NCBI RefSeq assembly: GCF_017302985.1
Contig: NZ_JAFIMU010000007.1
Coordinates: 3,239,001 to 3,303,000 of the forward strand
From: Corallococcus macrosporus
Lineage (GTDB): Bacteria; Myxococcota; Myxococcia; Myxococcales; Myxococcaceae
Direction: 5' to 3'
Length of the DNA stretch: 64,000 nucleotides
The translations under genes were made by a program, and so were the position numbers. The notes beneath the pieces were generated by a model. It ran no database searches. It was not told where the DNA came from and worked only from the letters and a program-made list of their open reading frames with translations. Positions within the stretch are counted from its first letter, which is position 1, and every line of letters begins with the position of its first letter. This document shows positions 8,446 through 17,222 of this stretch, one piece after another.

Positions 8446-10275
8446 ATGGCGAAGGTGATTGGAATCGACCTGGGCACCACCAACTCCTGCGTCGCCGTGA
8501 TGGAAGGCGGCGAGCCGGTGGTCATCCCCAACAGCGAAGGCAGCCGCACCACGCCCTCCATGGTGGGCTTCACCGACTCCGGTGAGCGCCTGGTGGGCCA
8601 GATTGCCAAGCGGCAGGCCATCACCAACCCGGAGAACACCGTCTTCGCGGCCAAGCGGCTCATCGGCCGGAAGTACGACTCGCCGGAGGCGAGGAAGGCC
8701 ATTGGCGTCTCCTCCTTCAAGGTGGCGCCCAGCCCCAACGGCGACGCGTGGGTGGAGATCCGCGGCAAGGGCTACAGCCCGCCGGAAGTCTCCGCCATCG
8801 TGCTGATGAAGATGAAGCAGACGGCGGAGGACTACCTGGGTGAGCCCGTCACCGAGGCCGTCATCACCGTCCCCGCCTACTTCAACGACAGCCAGCGCCA
8901 GGCGACGAAGGACGCGGGCCGCATCGCGGGCCTCAACGTGCTGCGCATCATCAACGAGCCCACGGCCGCGGCGCTCGCGTACGGCCTGGACAAGGTGAAG
9001 GACGCGACCACGGAGCGCGTCGCCGTCTACGACCTGGGCGGCGGCACGTTCGATATCTCCATCCTGGAGCTCACCGCCGGCGTGTTCGAGGTGAAGAGCA
9101 CCAACGGCGACACGTTCCTGGGCGGCGAGGACTTCGACCAGCGCCTCATCGACTACCTGGCCAAGCGCTTCGCGGAGCAGAACAACGGCCTGGACCTGCG
9201 CAAGGACCGCATGGCGCTCCAGCGCCTGAAGGAAGCCGCCGAGCGCGCCAAGCACGAGCTGTCCAGCGCCCCGGAGACGGAGGTCAACCTCCCGTTCATC
9301 ACCGCGGACGCGTCCGGCCCCAAGCACCTCACGGAGACCGTGGACCGGGCCACCTTCGAGGCCCTGGTCGCGGACCTCATCGACCGCTCCATCGAGCCGT
9401 GCCGCATCGCGCTCAAGGACGCAGGCGTCACCGCGCAGGCCATCAACCAGGTCCTCCTGGTGGGCGGCATGACGCGCATGCCGCGCGTGCAGCAGAAGGT
9501 GAAGGAGTTCTTCGGCAAGGAGCCCCACAAGGGCATCAACCCGGACGAGGTCGTCGCCGTGGGCGCGGCCATCCAGGGCGGCGTGCTCAAGGGCGAGGTG
9601 AAGGACGTCCTCCTGCTGGACGTCACGCCGCTGTCGCTGGGCGTGGAGACGGCGGGCGGCGTCTTCACGAAGATCATCGACAAGAACACCACCATCCCCT
9701 GCAAGAAGGGCCAGGTGTTCTCCACCGCGGTGGACAACCAGCCGCTCGTGTCCGTGCACGTCCTGCAGGGCGAGCGCGAGATGGCGGCGGACAACAAGAC
9801 GCTGGCGCGCTTCGAGCTCGTCGGCATCCCGCCCGCGCCGCGCGGCGTGCCGCAGATTGAAGTGTCCTTCGACATCGACGCGAACGGCATCGTGCACGTG
9901 AGCGCGCGCGACCTGGGCACCGGCAAGCAGCAGCAGGTGCGCGTGGTGGGCAACTCCGGCCTGTCCGAGGCCGAAATCCAGGCGATGATCAACGACGCCC
10001 AGTCGCACTCCGCGGACGACAAGAAGAAGAAGGAGCTGGCGGAGCTGCGCAACAACGCGGACGGGCTCATCTACACCACGGAGAAGAGCCTGGAGGAGTA
10101 CGCCAACCTCCTGTCGGAGAAGGACCGCGGCGAAATCCAGGCGGACCTGGAGCGCCTGCGCTCCGTGCTCAACACCTCCGACGCGGGCGCCCTGAAGGAG
10201 GCCTTCCAGCGCCTGGAGGGCAGCGCGTACCGCATCGCGGACGCCATCTACACCGACCAGGCGAAGTCCGGCTGA
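8446..10275 (+). CDS. dnaK: Hsp70 chaperone DnaK
   Basis: ATP-dependent folding chaperone, 609 residues. The N-terminal ATPase shows the phosphate-1 motif [13 protein letters not shown], the phosphate-2 motif [14 protein letters not shown] and the adenosine motif [10 protein letters not shown]; the substrate-binding domain ([11 protein letters not shown] onward) and the helical lid follow. It stops soon after the lid helix ([15 protein letters not shown]), so it lacks the acidic disordered tail that takes most bacterial DnaK proteins to about 640 residues. It is preceded directly by grpE, with no dnaJ next door; J-proteins must be encoded elsewhere. Myxobacteria carry many DnaK paralogues, so whether this is the housekeeping copy cannot be settled here. 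Confidence 0.97.
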   Translation: MAKVIGIDLGTTNSCVAVMEGGEPVVIPNSEGSRTTPSMVGFTDSGERLVGQIAKRQAITNPENTVFAAKRLIGRKYDSPEARKAIGVSSFKVAPSPNGDAWVEIRGKGYSPPEVSAIVLMKMKQTAEDYLGEPVTEAVITVPAYFNDSQRQATKDAGRIAGLNVLRIINEPTAAALAYGLDKVKDATTERVAVYDLGGGTFDISILELTAGVFEVKSTNGDTFLGGEDFDQRLIDYLAKRFAEQNNGLDLRKDRMALQRLKEAAERAKHELSSAPETEVNLPFITADASGPKHLTETVDRATFEALVADLIDRSIEPCRIALKDAGVTAQAINQVLLVGGMTRMPRVQQKVKEFFGKEPHKGINPDEVVAVGAAIQGGVLKGEVKDVLLLDVTPLSLGVETAGGVFTKIIDKNTTIPCKKGQVFSTAVDNQPLVSVHVLQGEREMAADNKTLARFELVGIPPAPRGVPQIEVSFDIDANGIVHVSARDLGTGKQQQVRVVGNSGLSEAEIQAMINDAQSHSADDKKKKELAELRNNADGLIYTTEKSLEEYANLLSEKDRGEIQADLERLRSVLNTSDAGALKEAFQRLEGSAYRIADAIYTDQAKSG

Positions 10276-10294
10276 CGCCTCACCCCGGGGTTGT

Positions 10295-10323
10295 GGGCCG
10301 GGCGGTGTGCAATCGCCCGGTCC
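10295..10323 (+). terminator. hairpin terminator after dnaK
   Basis: A stem with CCGGGCG (10298-10304) pairing perfectly with CGCCCGG (10314-10320) is extended by three further pairs including one G-U. It lies 20 bases after the dnaK stop. There is no U-tract, as is common for hairpins in very GC-rich myxobacterial DNA. Confidence 0.6.
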
Positions 10324-10374
10324 CCCCGTTCGTAGTCCCCGGCGTCCGTCCCGCTTTCCCTCGGAGCCTCCCTC

Positions 10375-10686
10375 ATGGAAATGACCGAAGCCGTCATGAT
10401 CATCATGGTCACCGGCATGACCGTCGGCGTGCCGCTGCTCGGTCTCACGCTGCGCTTCGCCCTCAAGCCCGTGGTGGAGACGTGGCTGCGCGTGCGGGAG
10501 GTCCAGGCCCGGGGGCAGGTGGCCGCCGGGGAGCTGGAGGGACTGCGCGCGCGCGTGGCGCACCTGGAGCACATGCTGGACCGGCACGGCATGCTGGAGC
10601 ACCCCGTCACCCGCGGGACGCCGGAGCCCCGGGAGCTGCCCGAGCACCTGTCCGCGGTGGTGCGCGTGGACCGCGAGCGCGTCTGA
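10375..10686 (+). CDS. small single-pass membrane protein with coiled coil
   Basis: Protein of 103 residues. An N-terminal transmembrane helix (residues 6-30, EAVMIIMVTGMTVGVPLLG) is followed by a charged helical segment (VREVQARGQVAAGELEGLRARVAHLEHML) that looks like a short coiled coil, then a Pro/Glu-rich tail. ATG 10375 has a GGAG element about ten bases upstream. No family was recognised. It lies between the dnaK terminator and a kinase gene 55 bases downstream in the same direction, so it may be co-transcribed with the kinase. A membrane adaptor role is possible but speculative. Confidence 0.65.
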   Translation: MEMTEAVMIIMVTGMTVGVPLLGLTLRFALKPVVETWLRVREVQARGQVAAGELEGLRARVAHLEHMLDRHGMLEHPVTRGTPEPRELPEHLSAVVRVDRERV

Positions 10687-10741
10687 CACTCCACCCGGGG
10701 AGCGCTCCATCCCCGCCGGGTTTTCGGGTATTGATGGAGCC

Positions 10742-12223
10742 GTGGCGTTCCAATCCCCGGAAGAAGAGCTGGCCTTCCTGCGCGGCCTGATGGCCGTGAA
10801 CCGGATGGCCGACGACATCCTCGAGGACTGCCTGGAGCGGGGGCTGGACCTCGACACCGGCCTGGACGTGTTCCTCACGCAGTGCGCCCGGATGGTGCAC
10901 GCGAAGGCGGGCTTCGTGTCCCTGCGCGGGACGCGGGGGCCCGTGCTGACGCGCGTCCTGGGGGAGCTGGGGGCGGACGTCTTCGAGGCGGCCCACTGGA
11001 GCGGCCCCCGGAAGCTGCGCGAGGGCCGGATGCTCTTCTGCCAGCAGCTCACCCTGGGGCGGCTGAACCTGGGCGGGCTGGGGCTGGTGGTGGACGGGGA
11101 CTTCGAGGACGGCGGCAAGCGGGTGATGGGGCTGGTGGAGGCCATTGGCGAGCAGCTGGACTCCGCCGTGCTGTCCTTCCTGGCGCTGACGGACGGCCGG
11201 GGCCCGCTGGAGCGGCTGGACGAACTGGACGTGGACGGCACGCCGGTGAACCGCGGGCGCATTGGCCGCTATGAAATCGTGCGGCCCCTGGGCACGGGCG
11301 GCATGGCGCAGGTGCTCATCGCGCGCACGCGCGGGCCGGAGGGGCTGGGGCGGCTGGTGGCGCTCAAGCGCATCCTGCCCCACCTGACGGCCCAGCCGGA
11401 GATGGTGCAGCAGTTCCTGGACGAGGCGCGCATCGGCCTGCGGCTGTCGCACCCCAACCTCGTGCACGTCTACGACTTCGGCGAGGCGCAGGGCGCGTAC
11501 TACATCGCCATGGAGCTGGTGAACGGCATCGACCTGGACCGGCTGCTGCGCGCCAGCAAGGGGCCCGTGGAGCCGGCGGTGGCGTCCGCCATCGTGTCGC
11601 AGGCGCTCCTGGGGCTGCACGCCGCGCACGGGCTCAAGGGCGAGGACGGCGCGTCCCTGGACCTGGTGCACCGCGACCTGTCGCCGCACAACCTGATGGT
11701 GGGCTTCGACGGCCAGGTGAAGGTGCTGGACTTCGGCGTGGCCAAGGTGCGCGCGCAGCGCACGGTGACGCTGCCGGGCATCGTGAAGGGCAAGCCGCTC
11801 TACATGTCGCCGGAGCAGGCGCTGGGCCAGAAGCTGGACGCGCGCAGCGACCTGTTCGCCATGGGGCTCATCCTCTACCAGTCCCTCACGGGCCGGCGCG
11901 CCTTCGAGCGCGACGACGAGATGGCCACCATGAAGGCCATCTGCCAGGAGAAGCTGACGAAGCCCCCGGAGGTGCCGGCGCCCCTGTGGAACGTGCTGTC
12001 GGTGGCGCTGTCCAAGGCCCCGGAGGCCCGCTTCGACTCCGCCCACGCCATGGCGGACCGGCTGGTGTCCGCCTGTCCGCCCGCGCGCGACACGGTGCTG
12101 GCGGCGCTCGCGGGCCGGCTCTTCCCGGAGCGCCTGCGCGACTCGCAGCGGCTGGAGACCACCATGGACCGCGCGCGGGAAGCCCCCACCCGGGCCACGC
12201 CGCCAGCCCGCGCACCGCGCTGA
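10742..12223 (+). CDS. Ser/Thr protein kinase with N-terminal GAF-like domain
   Basis: Soluble kinase of 493 residues. Residues ~1-165 resemble a GAF-type sensor (GLDVFLTQCARMVHAKAGFVSL; the C-terminal helix VMGLVEAIGEQLDSAVL). The kinase domain runs ~176-450, with a glycine loop GTGGMAQV (~183), VALKRI lysine, catalytic loop HRDLSPHN (~309), DFG (~330) and SPEQ. The catalytic-loop Lys that usually follows HRDL is replaced by Ser, a variant seen in several myxobacterial kinases. The start is GTG 10742. There is no transmembrane helix, so the signal is cytoplasmic. The substrate is unknown. Confidence 0.9.
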   Translation: MAFQSPEEELAFLRGLMAVNRMADDILEDCLERGLDLDTGLDVFLTQCARMVHAKAGFVSLRGTRGPVLTRVLGELGADVFEAAHWSGPRKLREGRMLFCQQLTLGRLNLGGLGLVVDGDFEDGGKRVMGLVEAIGEQLDSAVLSFLALTDGRGPLERLDELDVDGTPVNRGRIGRYEIVRPLGTGGMAQVLIARTRGPEGLGRLVALKRILPHLTAQPEMVQQFLDEARIGLRLSHPNLVHVYDFGEAQGAYYIAMELVNGIDLDRLLRASKGPVEPAVASAIVSQALLGLHAAHGLKGEDGASLDLVHRDLSPHNLMVGFDGQVKVLDFGVAKVRAQRTVTLPGIVKGKPLYMSPEQALGQKLDARSDLFAMGLILYQSLTGRRAFERDDEMATMKAICQEKLTKPPEVPAPLWNVLSVALSKAPEARFDSAHAMADRLVSACPPARDTVLAALAGRLFPERLRDSQRLETTMDRAREAPTRATPPARAPR

Positions 12224-12238
12224 GCAACCGATGCGCCA

Positions 12239-12281
12239 CCGCCCGCACGCCGCGCGCGTGAAGGCGCGGCATGCGGGGCGG
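12239..12281. terminator. bidirectional hairpin terminator between convergent genes
   Basis: A long imperfect inverted repeat, 12239-12255 against 12264-12281 (about 16 pairs with one bulge and one wobble), sits between the stop codons of the kinase (+) and the PRC/DUF2382 gene (-). Confidence 0.6.
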
Positions 12282-12319
12282 AGCACAAGGGCTGTGGTTC
12301 TACCTTCCGGTGGGCGGTG

Positions 12320-13186
12320 CTACTCGCGCTTGAGCGGATCGATGTCCGCGTTCGCGTTGTAGCCGGTGCGGCGCCGCTCTTCGTCCACGTCGGCGTCGGT
12401 GCGCACCACCGTCACGCCGTCCACCTCCTCGCGGCGGACGCTGCCCTGCAACCGCTCCTGCTCCTCGATGTCGCGCTTGTGGATGCTGATCTCCTCATCC
12501 GTGTACGTGCGCTTGGTCAGCTCCGCCTCCTCCGCGCTCAGCGGGATGCGGATGGTCTCCTCGCGGAAGGCCGCCATGTCGCCGGGGACCGGGTCCTTCG
12601 CCACGCGGCGCACCACCTCCACCTCCTCGTGGCGCAGCGGGACCTCCACCGTCTTCATCTCCTCCACGACGACCTTGCGCACCTGGGCCTCGCCCGCGGC
12701 GCGCTGATGCTTGGTCACGCCCAGCTCCTCATGGTGCGTGCGCAGCGTGACGTCGTCGTTCGCGATGCGCTCCTTGCCCTGCAGGTCGCTGGCCCGCATG
12801 TCGGTGCGCAGGTCGCGGTCCTGGATGCCGGCCGTCCGCGCGCCGGTACCCACGCCCGCGCCAATTCCTCCCACGTTGCTGCCGGTCGCCGTCGCCGCCG
12901 TCGCGCCCAGGGCCCCGGGGCCCACGCCCGCGCCGCCGCCCCGGCCCGCCATGACGCCGCCGGAGTCCGACAGGCTGCTCAGCGCCTCGCGGCCGTGGTT
13001 GAGGATGATCTCCCCGTCACGGATGTCGCTCACCTCCGAGTAGCGGACCAGGTAGTCCTTCGGGAAGAACATCCCCTTCTCGATGTGGAACTCGCCCTCA
13101 CTCACGGCGAACACCTTGCCCAGCTTCTCGCCGTCGATGCTGCGGACCGTCATCCCTTCCTTGATGTCGTTGCGCTTGATCATCAT
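12320..13186 (-). CDS. PRC-barrel and DUF2382 (YsnF/AvaK-like) stress protein
   Basis: Protein of 288 residues. An N-terminal PRC-barrel-like unit (about 1-70, starting IKEGMTVRSIDGEKLGKVFAV) is joined by a long Gly/Ala-rich linker (about 75-125) to a C-terminal DUF2382 domain with the typical alternating charged strands (EELGVTKHQRAAGEAQVRKV, VEVPLRHEEVEVVRRVA, IRIPLSAEEAELTKR). Homologues are usually general-stress proteins of unknown biochemistry. ATG 13186 is chosen because AAGGAG lies six bases upstream; ATG 13183 is possible. It is cytoplasmic, with no signal peptide. It is a single gene convergent with the GAF-like kinase. Confidence 0.85.
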   Translation of the reverse strand: MMIKRNDIKEGMTVRSIDGEKLGKVFAVSEGEFHIEKGMFFPKDYLVRYSEVSDIRDGEIILNHGREALSSLSDSGGVMAGRGGGAGVGPGALGATAATATGSNVGGIGAGVGTGARTAGIQDRDLRTDMRASDLQGKERIANDDVTLRTHHEELGVTKHQRAAGEAQVRKVVVEEMKTVEVPLRHEEVEVVRRVAKDPVPGDMAAFREETIRIPLSAEEAELTKRTYTDEEISIHKRDIEEQERLQGSVRREEVDGVTVVRTDADVDEERRRTGYNANADIDPLKRE

Positions 13187-13545
13187 TGATGGCTCCTTGT
13201 GCCTTCACGTCGGGGTCGGGTGTGGTCGGAAGCGGAGCGCCTGGGTCATCCGTCGTGCTGCGGTCGGCTTCCTTGGGGAAGGGACGTGAGGTGCCCGCCA
13301 CGGCCATCACGAGGAAGGTGGGTGCACCTGCGCCCAGGGAAACCCCTGGCGCCAGATGATCCGGGGGCTCGCCGAGCCGCACGCCGCTCACGACGCCGCA
13401 CCGACCGCCCTCCTGCCTCCCGTCCGGACACCGAGCGTGCAGGGCCAGCGCCACCGGACTCCCCGCTGGCCGCGCGCGTGCACACGCCCCACTGTGTGGG
13501 GGCGCCGGCCGGACCTCCCGGCTCGCGTAGAAGAAGGAGCCTTCG
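13187..13545. other. intergenic region without recognised gene
   Basis: These 359 GC-rich bases lie between the divergent starts at 13186 (-) and 13546 (+). The only open frames are short shadows rich in Arg/Pro. Both promoters must lie here, but no clear promoter hexamers or operator was seen. Confidence 0.5.
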
Positions 13546-13860
13546 ATGCGAGCCATGAGGCCAGGCCGGGGACTCGGGTGGATGGCCGGCGCGGTGGGGC
13601 TGCTGGTGGCGGGCAGGCTGTGGCGCCGCCGCACGGGCGCGTCCCTTCCGGAGCCCGCTCCCTCCATGGCGCCGGAGCCGGAGCCCGCCTGGCCGCCGGA
13701 CGATGAGGCCTCTTCCCAAACCACGCCCTTCGCCGGCTGGGACCTGACGCAGGAGGACGCGGACACCCCTCGGGAGGAGGCCGGGGCACCGGGGCCGGGC
13801 CTCCCGCCAAGAGTCCGCCGGGGACCGTCGGGCCGGGAGCACTTCTGGCTGGAGCCCTGA
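13546..13860 (+). CDS. small membrane-anchored hypothetical protein
   Basis: Protein of 104 residues. A short hydrophobic segment (GLGWMAGAVGLLVAGRLW, residues 9-26) is followed by Arg residues and a long Pro/Glu/Asp-rich acidic stretch with no recognised domain. The ATG is preceded by GAAGGAG at good spacing, and this is the main reason to accept the gene. The hydrophobic helix is short for a transmembrane span. No homology was recognised and the function is unknown. Confidence 0.5.
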   Translation: MRAMRPGRGLGWMAGAVGLLVAGRLWRRRTGASLPEPAPSMAPEPEPAWPPDDEASSQTTPFAGWDLTQEDADTPREEAGAPGPGLPPRVRRGPSGREHFWLEP

Positions 13861-13999
13861 CGCGGGGCATGGGGTCGCGACAGCGATGTTCCGGGGTGTT
13901 GGCAGGACCCCGGAGCCAAGCTGTGCGCTTGACCCATGGGGAGGGCTCCCCTAGAAAACCGGGGCTTTGCCCGTCATCTCCCCCGGAGGAATTCCCCGC

Positions 14000-15211
14000 A
14001 TGCGACGACTTGCCCCGATGCTCCTCGCCGCGCTCGCCGTCCTGGCGGCCGCCTGCGAGAAGAAGACGCAGCCCACGGGAGAGGCGGGCGGCCAACCCGC
14101 GGCGCAGGCCCCGGCCACCGCGCAGGGGGGCGGCGCGCCTCCGGCCGGTGACGACGTCATCGTGCTGGGTGAAGTGGGCGCGCTGACGGGCGGTCAGGCG
14201 ACCTTCGGCATCTCCAGCCGCAACGGCATCGCGCTGGCGCTGAAGGAGGCCAACGCGGCCGGCGGCGTGAAGGGCAAGAAGCTGGTCGTGCGCGTGTACG
14301 ACGACCAGAGCAAGCCCGAGGAGGCGGCGCAGGCCGTCACCCGCCTCATCACCCAGGACAAGGTGGTGCTCATCCTGGGCGAGGTGGCGTCCTCCAGCTC
14401 CCTGGCCATGGCGGAGAAGGCGCAGGCGGCCGGCGTGCCCATGATCACCCCGTCGTCCACCAACCCCTCCGTGACGGAGAAGGGCGACAACATCTTCCGC
14501 GTCTGCTTCATCGACCCGTTCCAGGGCTTCGTGATGGCGAAGTTCGCGCGGGAGAACCTCAAGCTCAACAAGGTCGCCGTCCTCCAGGACAACAAGAGCG
14601 CCTACTCCATTGGCCTCACGGAGGTGTTCCGCCAGAAGTTCGCGGAGATGGGCGGCAAGATCACCGTCACGGAGAGCTACAGCCAGGGCGACACGGACTA
14701 CCGCGCGCAGCTGACCGCCATCAAGAAGACGCAGCCGGAGGGCATCTACGTGCCGGGCTACTACAGCGAGGTGGGCGTCATCGCCCGCCAGGCGCGGGAG
14801 CTGGGCCTGAAGGTGCCGCTGATGGGCGGCGACGGCTGGGACTCCGAGAAGCTCTTCGAGCTGGGCGGCAGCGCCATCGACGGCAGCTACTTCTCCAACC
14901 ACTACTCGCCGGACAACCCGGACGAGCGCGTGAAGAAGTTCATCGCGGACTACAAGGCGGACTACAACGGCGCGGTGCCGGACGCGCTCGCGGCGCTGGC
15001 GTATGACGCCGCGCGCGTCGCCATCGACGCGCTGAAGCGCGCCCCGGACACCAGCGGCCCGGCCCTGCGCGCGGCCATCGCGCAGACGAAGGACTTCCCC
15101 GGCGTGGCGGGCAACATCACGCTGGATGCGAAGCGCAACGCGGTGAAGTCCGCCGTGGTGCTGAAGGTCGCGGACGGCAAGTCCACCTACGTCACCACCA
15201 TCTCTCCGTAA
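14000..15211 (+). CDS. livK: branched-chain amino acid ABC transporter substrate-binding lipoprotein
   Basis: Periplasmic-binding lipoprotein (403 residues) that captures Leu/Ile/Val or related ligands for the permease encoded downstream. It has a signal peptide with lipobox LAAAC (Cys19 by my count), an Ala/Gly/Pro-rich linker, then a type I periplasmic-binding fold of the LivJ/LivK family: VLGEVGALTGGQATFG, VRVYDDQSKPEEAAQ, PMITPSSTNPSVTEKG and QDNKSAYSIGL are characteristic. The start ATG 14000 is nine bases after GGAGGA. It is the first gene of a five-gene operon, and the permease gene starts 20 bases after its stop. The exact ligand cannot be told. Confidence 0.93.
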   Translation: MRRLAPMLLAALAVLAAACEKKTQPTGEAGGQPAAQAPATAQGGGAPPAGDDVIVLGEVGALTGGQATFGISSRNGIALALKEANAAGGVKGKKLVVRVYDDQSKPEEAAQAVTRLITQDKVVLILGEVASSSSLAMAEKAQAAGVPMITPSSTNPSVTEKGDNIFRVCFIDPFQGFVMAKFARENLKLNKVAVLQDNKSAYSIGLTEVFRQKFAEMGGKITVTESYSQGDTDYRAQLTAIKKTQPEGIYVPGYYSEVGVIARQARELGLKVPLMGGDGWDSEKLFELGGSAIDGSYFSNHYSPDNPDERVKKFIADYKADYNGAVPDALAALAYDAARVAIDALKRAPDTSGPALRAAIAQTKDFPGVAGNITLDAKRNAVKSAVVLKVADGKSTYVTTISP

Positions 15212-15231
15212 CCCAGGGCCACCCCCGGCAC

Positions 15232-16152
15232 ATGTCGCAGCTCCTCCAGCACCTCATCAATGGTCTGGCCGCCGGCACCATCTACGCCCTGGTCGCGCTG
15301 GGCTACACGATGGTGTACGGCGTCCTCAAGCTCATCAACTTCGCCCACGGCGACGTGATGATGGTCGGCGTCTACATGGGCTACGCGACCGCCTTCGCCC
15401 TCGGGCGCCAGGCGCAGCGTTCCCTGTGGGGCGTGGTCGTCATCTTCGCGGTGGCCATGGTGGGGTGCGCGCTGCTCGGCTTCCTCATCGAGCGCTTCGC
15501 CTACCGCCCCCTGCGTGAGAAGCCGCGCCTCACCGCGCTCATCACCGCCATCGGCATCTCGTTCGCGCTGTCGTACGGCTTCCAGCTGGACATCGGTTTC
15601 CTGCCGGGCGCGTCCCCCCGGGCCTTCCCGGAGGTCATCGTCCCCAGCGAGTGGTTCATCGTGGGCGACCGCGACGTGGTGGTGTGGAACTGGCAGGTCA
15701 TCAGCTTCCTCATCGCCGTGGGGCTGATGGCCGCGCTCCAGTTCCTCGTGTACCGCACGCGCTTCGGCAAGGCGATGCGCGCGGTGTCCTTCGACCACCG
15801 CACCGCGGCGCTGATGGGCATCCCCACCGACCGCATCATCGCGCTGACGTTCATGCTCTCCAGCGCGCTGGCGGCGGGCGCGGGCCTGCTCTACGCCATC
15901 AAGGACACGTCCGTGAGCCCGCTCATGGGTCTGTACGTGGGCTTGAAGGCCTTCGTGGCGGCGGTCATCGGCGGCATCGGCAACGTGCCGGGCGCCGTGG
16001 TGGGCGCGCTCCTCCTGGGCCTGGTGGAGGAGTTCGTCGTGGGCTACGCGGCCAGCACCTGGCGTGACGCGGTGGCCTTCGCCTTCCTCATCCTGGTGCT
16101 GCTGGTGAAGCCGGGCGGTCTGTTCGGCCGCGTCGCGGCGGAGAAGGTCTGA
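15232..16152 (+). CDS. livH: branched-chain amino acid ABC transporter permease LivH
   Basis: Inner-membrane permease, 306 residues with about eight hydrophobic helices. Family signatures are GLAAGTIYALVALGYTMVYGVLKLINFAHGDV at the N-terminus and the EAA-like region ALTFMLSSALAAGAGLLYAI with GLKAFVAAVIGGIGNVPGAVVG near the C-terminus. It pairs with the LivM product to form the channel. The stop codon overlaps the ATG of livM (TGATGG), so the two are translationally coupled. Confidence 0.94.
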   Translation: MSQLLQHLINGLAAGTIYALVALGYTMVYGVLKLINFAHGDVMMVGVYMGYATAFALGRQAQRSLWGVVVIFAVAMVGCALLGFLIERFAYRPLREKPRLTALITAIGISFALSYGFQLDIGFLPGASPRAFPEVIVPSEWFIVGDRDVVVWNWQVISFLIAVGLMAALQFLVYRTRFGKAMRAVSFDHRTAALMGIPTDRIIALTFMLSSALAAGAGLLYAIKDTSVSPLMGLYVGLKAFVAAVIGGIGNVPGAVVGALLLGLVEEFVVGYAASTWRDAVAFAFLILVLLVKPGGLFGRVAAEKV

Positions 16153-17222
16153 TGGCGGCCCCTGGCGTAACGACGCTGACCGGCGTGGACACGGGCCGCG
16201 TGCCCCCGGCCCTGCGCGGCCTGTTGCCCGTGCTCATCGCGGTGCCGGTGCTGGCGCTGGCGGAGGTGCTGCTGGGCTCCTCGCCCTTCGCCACGTACCT
16301 GCTGTCCGTGGTGGGGGTGAACATCATCCTCGCGGTGAGCCTCAACATCGTGAACGGCATGACGGGCCAGTTCTCCATTGGCCACGCGGGCTTCATGGCC
16401 GTGGGCGCGTACATCGCGGGCGTCACGTCGCTGGAGCTCAAGGAGGTGGCGCTGTCCTTCCTCCCGGTGGCGGCCAGCGACCAGGTGCTCTTCACCGTGG
16501 CGCTGCTCGCGGGCGGCGCCTGCGCGGCCTTGTGCGGCTTCCTCGTGGGCCTGCCGTCCTTGCGGCTGCGCGGGGACTACCTGGCCATCGTCACGCTGGG
16601 CTTCGGTGAGATCATCCGCGTGGTGGTGCAGAACACGGAGGCCTTCGGCCGCGCGCTGGGCCTGTCCGGCATCCCGCAGTACTCCAGCGTGGCCATGGTG
16701 TACTTCTGGGTCTTCCTGGTGGTGCTGGTGGCCCGGAGAATCGCGGGCTCCAGCCACGGCCGCAGCCTGTGGGCCATCCGCGAGGATGAAGTGGCCGCGG
16801 AGGCCATGGGCGTGGACACCACCGGCTACAAGGTCCGCGCGTTCGTCATCTCGTCGTTCTTCGCGGGCATCGCGGGCGGCCTGTTCGCGCACTTCGTGCC
16901 CATCATCAACCCGGGCTCGTTCACCTTCGTGAAGTCCATGGAGATCGTCGTCATGGTGGTGCTGGGCGGGCTGGGCTCCAGCACGGGCGCCATCGTCGCG
17001 GCCATCTTCCTCACGCTGCTGCCCGAAGGCCTGCGCTCGCTGTTCGGCGCGCTGGGCGCGGAGGGGAGCCTGGCGCAGAAGGTGGATCAGATCCGCATGC
17101 CCGTGTACGGCATCCTGCTGGTCGTGCTGATGCTGGCGCGGCCGCAGGGCCTGTTCGGCACGAAGGAGCTCTGGGACGTGCTGCCCCGGTGGCTTCCCCG
17201 GAAGAAGAAGGGGCTGACATGA
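16152..17222 (+). CDS. livM: branched-chain amino acid ABC transporter permease LivM
   Basis: Second permease subunit, 356 residues and about ten hydrophobic helices. Recognisable LivM motifs are LNIVNGMTGQFSIGHAGFMAVGAY, LPSLRLRGDYLAIVTLGFGEIIRV and MVVLGGLGSSTGAIVAAIFL. It overlaps livH at its start and the ATPase gene at its end by the four-base ATGA arrangement. The C-terminal tail is short and basic (PRWLPRKKKGLT), a cytoplasmic end. Confidence 0.94.
   Translation: MAAPGVTTLTGVDTGRVPPALRGLLPVLIAVPVLALAEVLLGSSPFATYLLSVVGVNIILAVSLNIVNGMTGQFSIGHAGFMAVGAYIAGVTSLELKEVALSFLPVAASDQVLFTVALLAGGACAALCGFLVGLPSLRLRGDYLAIVTLGFGEIIRVVVQNTEAFGRALGLSGIPQYSSVAMVYFWVFLVVLVARRIAGSSHGRSLWAIREDEVAAEAMGVDTTGYKVRAFVISSFFAGIAGGLFAHFVPIINPGSFTFVKSMEIVVMVVLGGLGSSTGAIVAAIFLTLLPEGLRSLFGALGAEGSLAQKVDQIRMPVYGILLVVLMLARPQGLFGTKELWDVLPRWLPRKKKGLT

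Noticed and set aside
8272..11262. 996-aa open frame on the - strand
   Set aside because: Shadow over grpE, dnaK and the kinase; Arg/His/Val-rich with no start site or motif.
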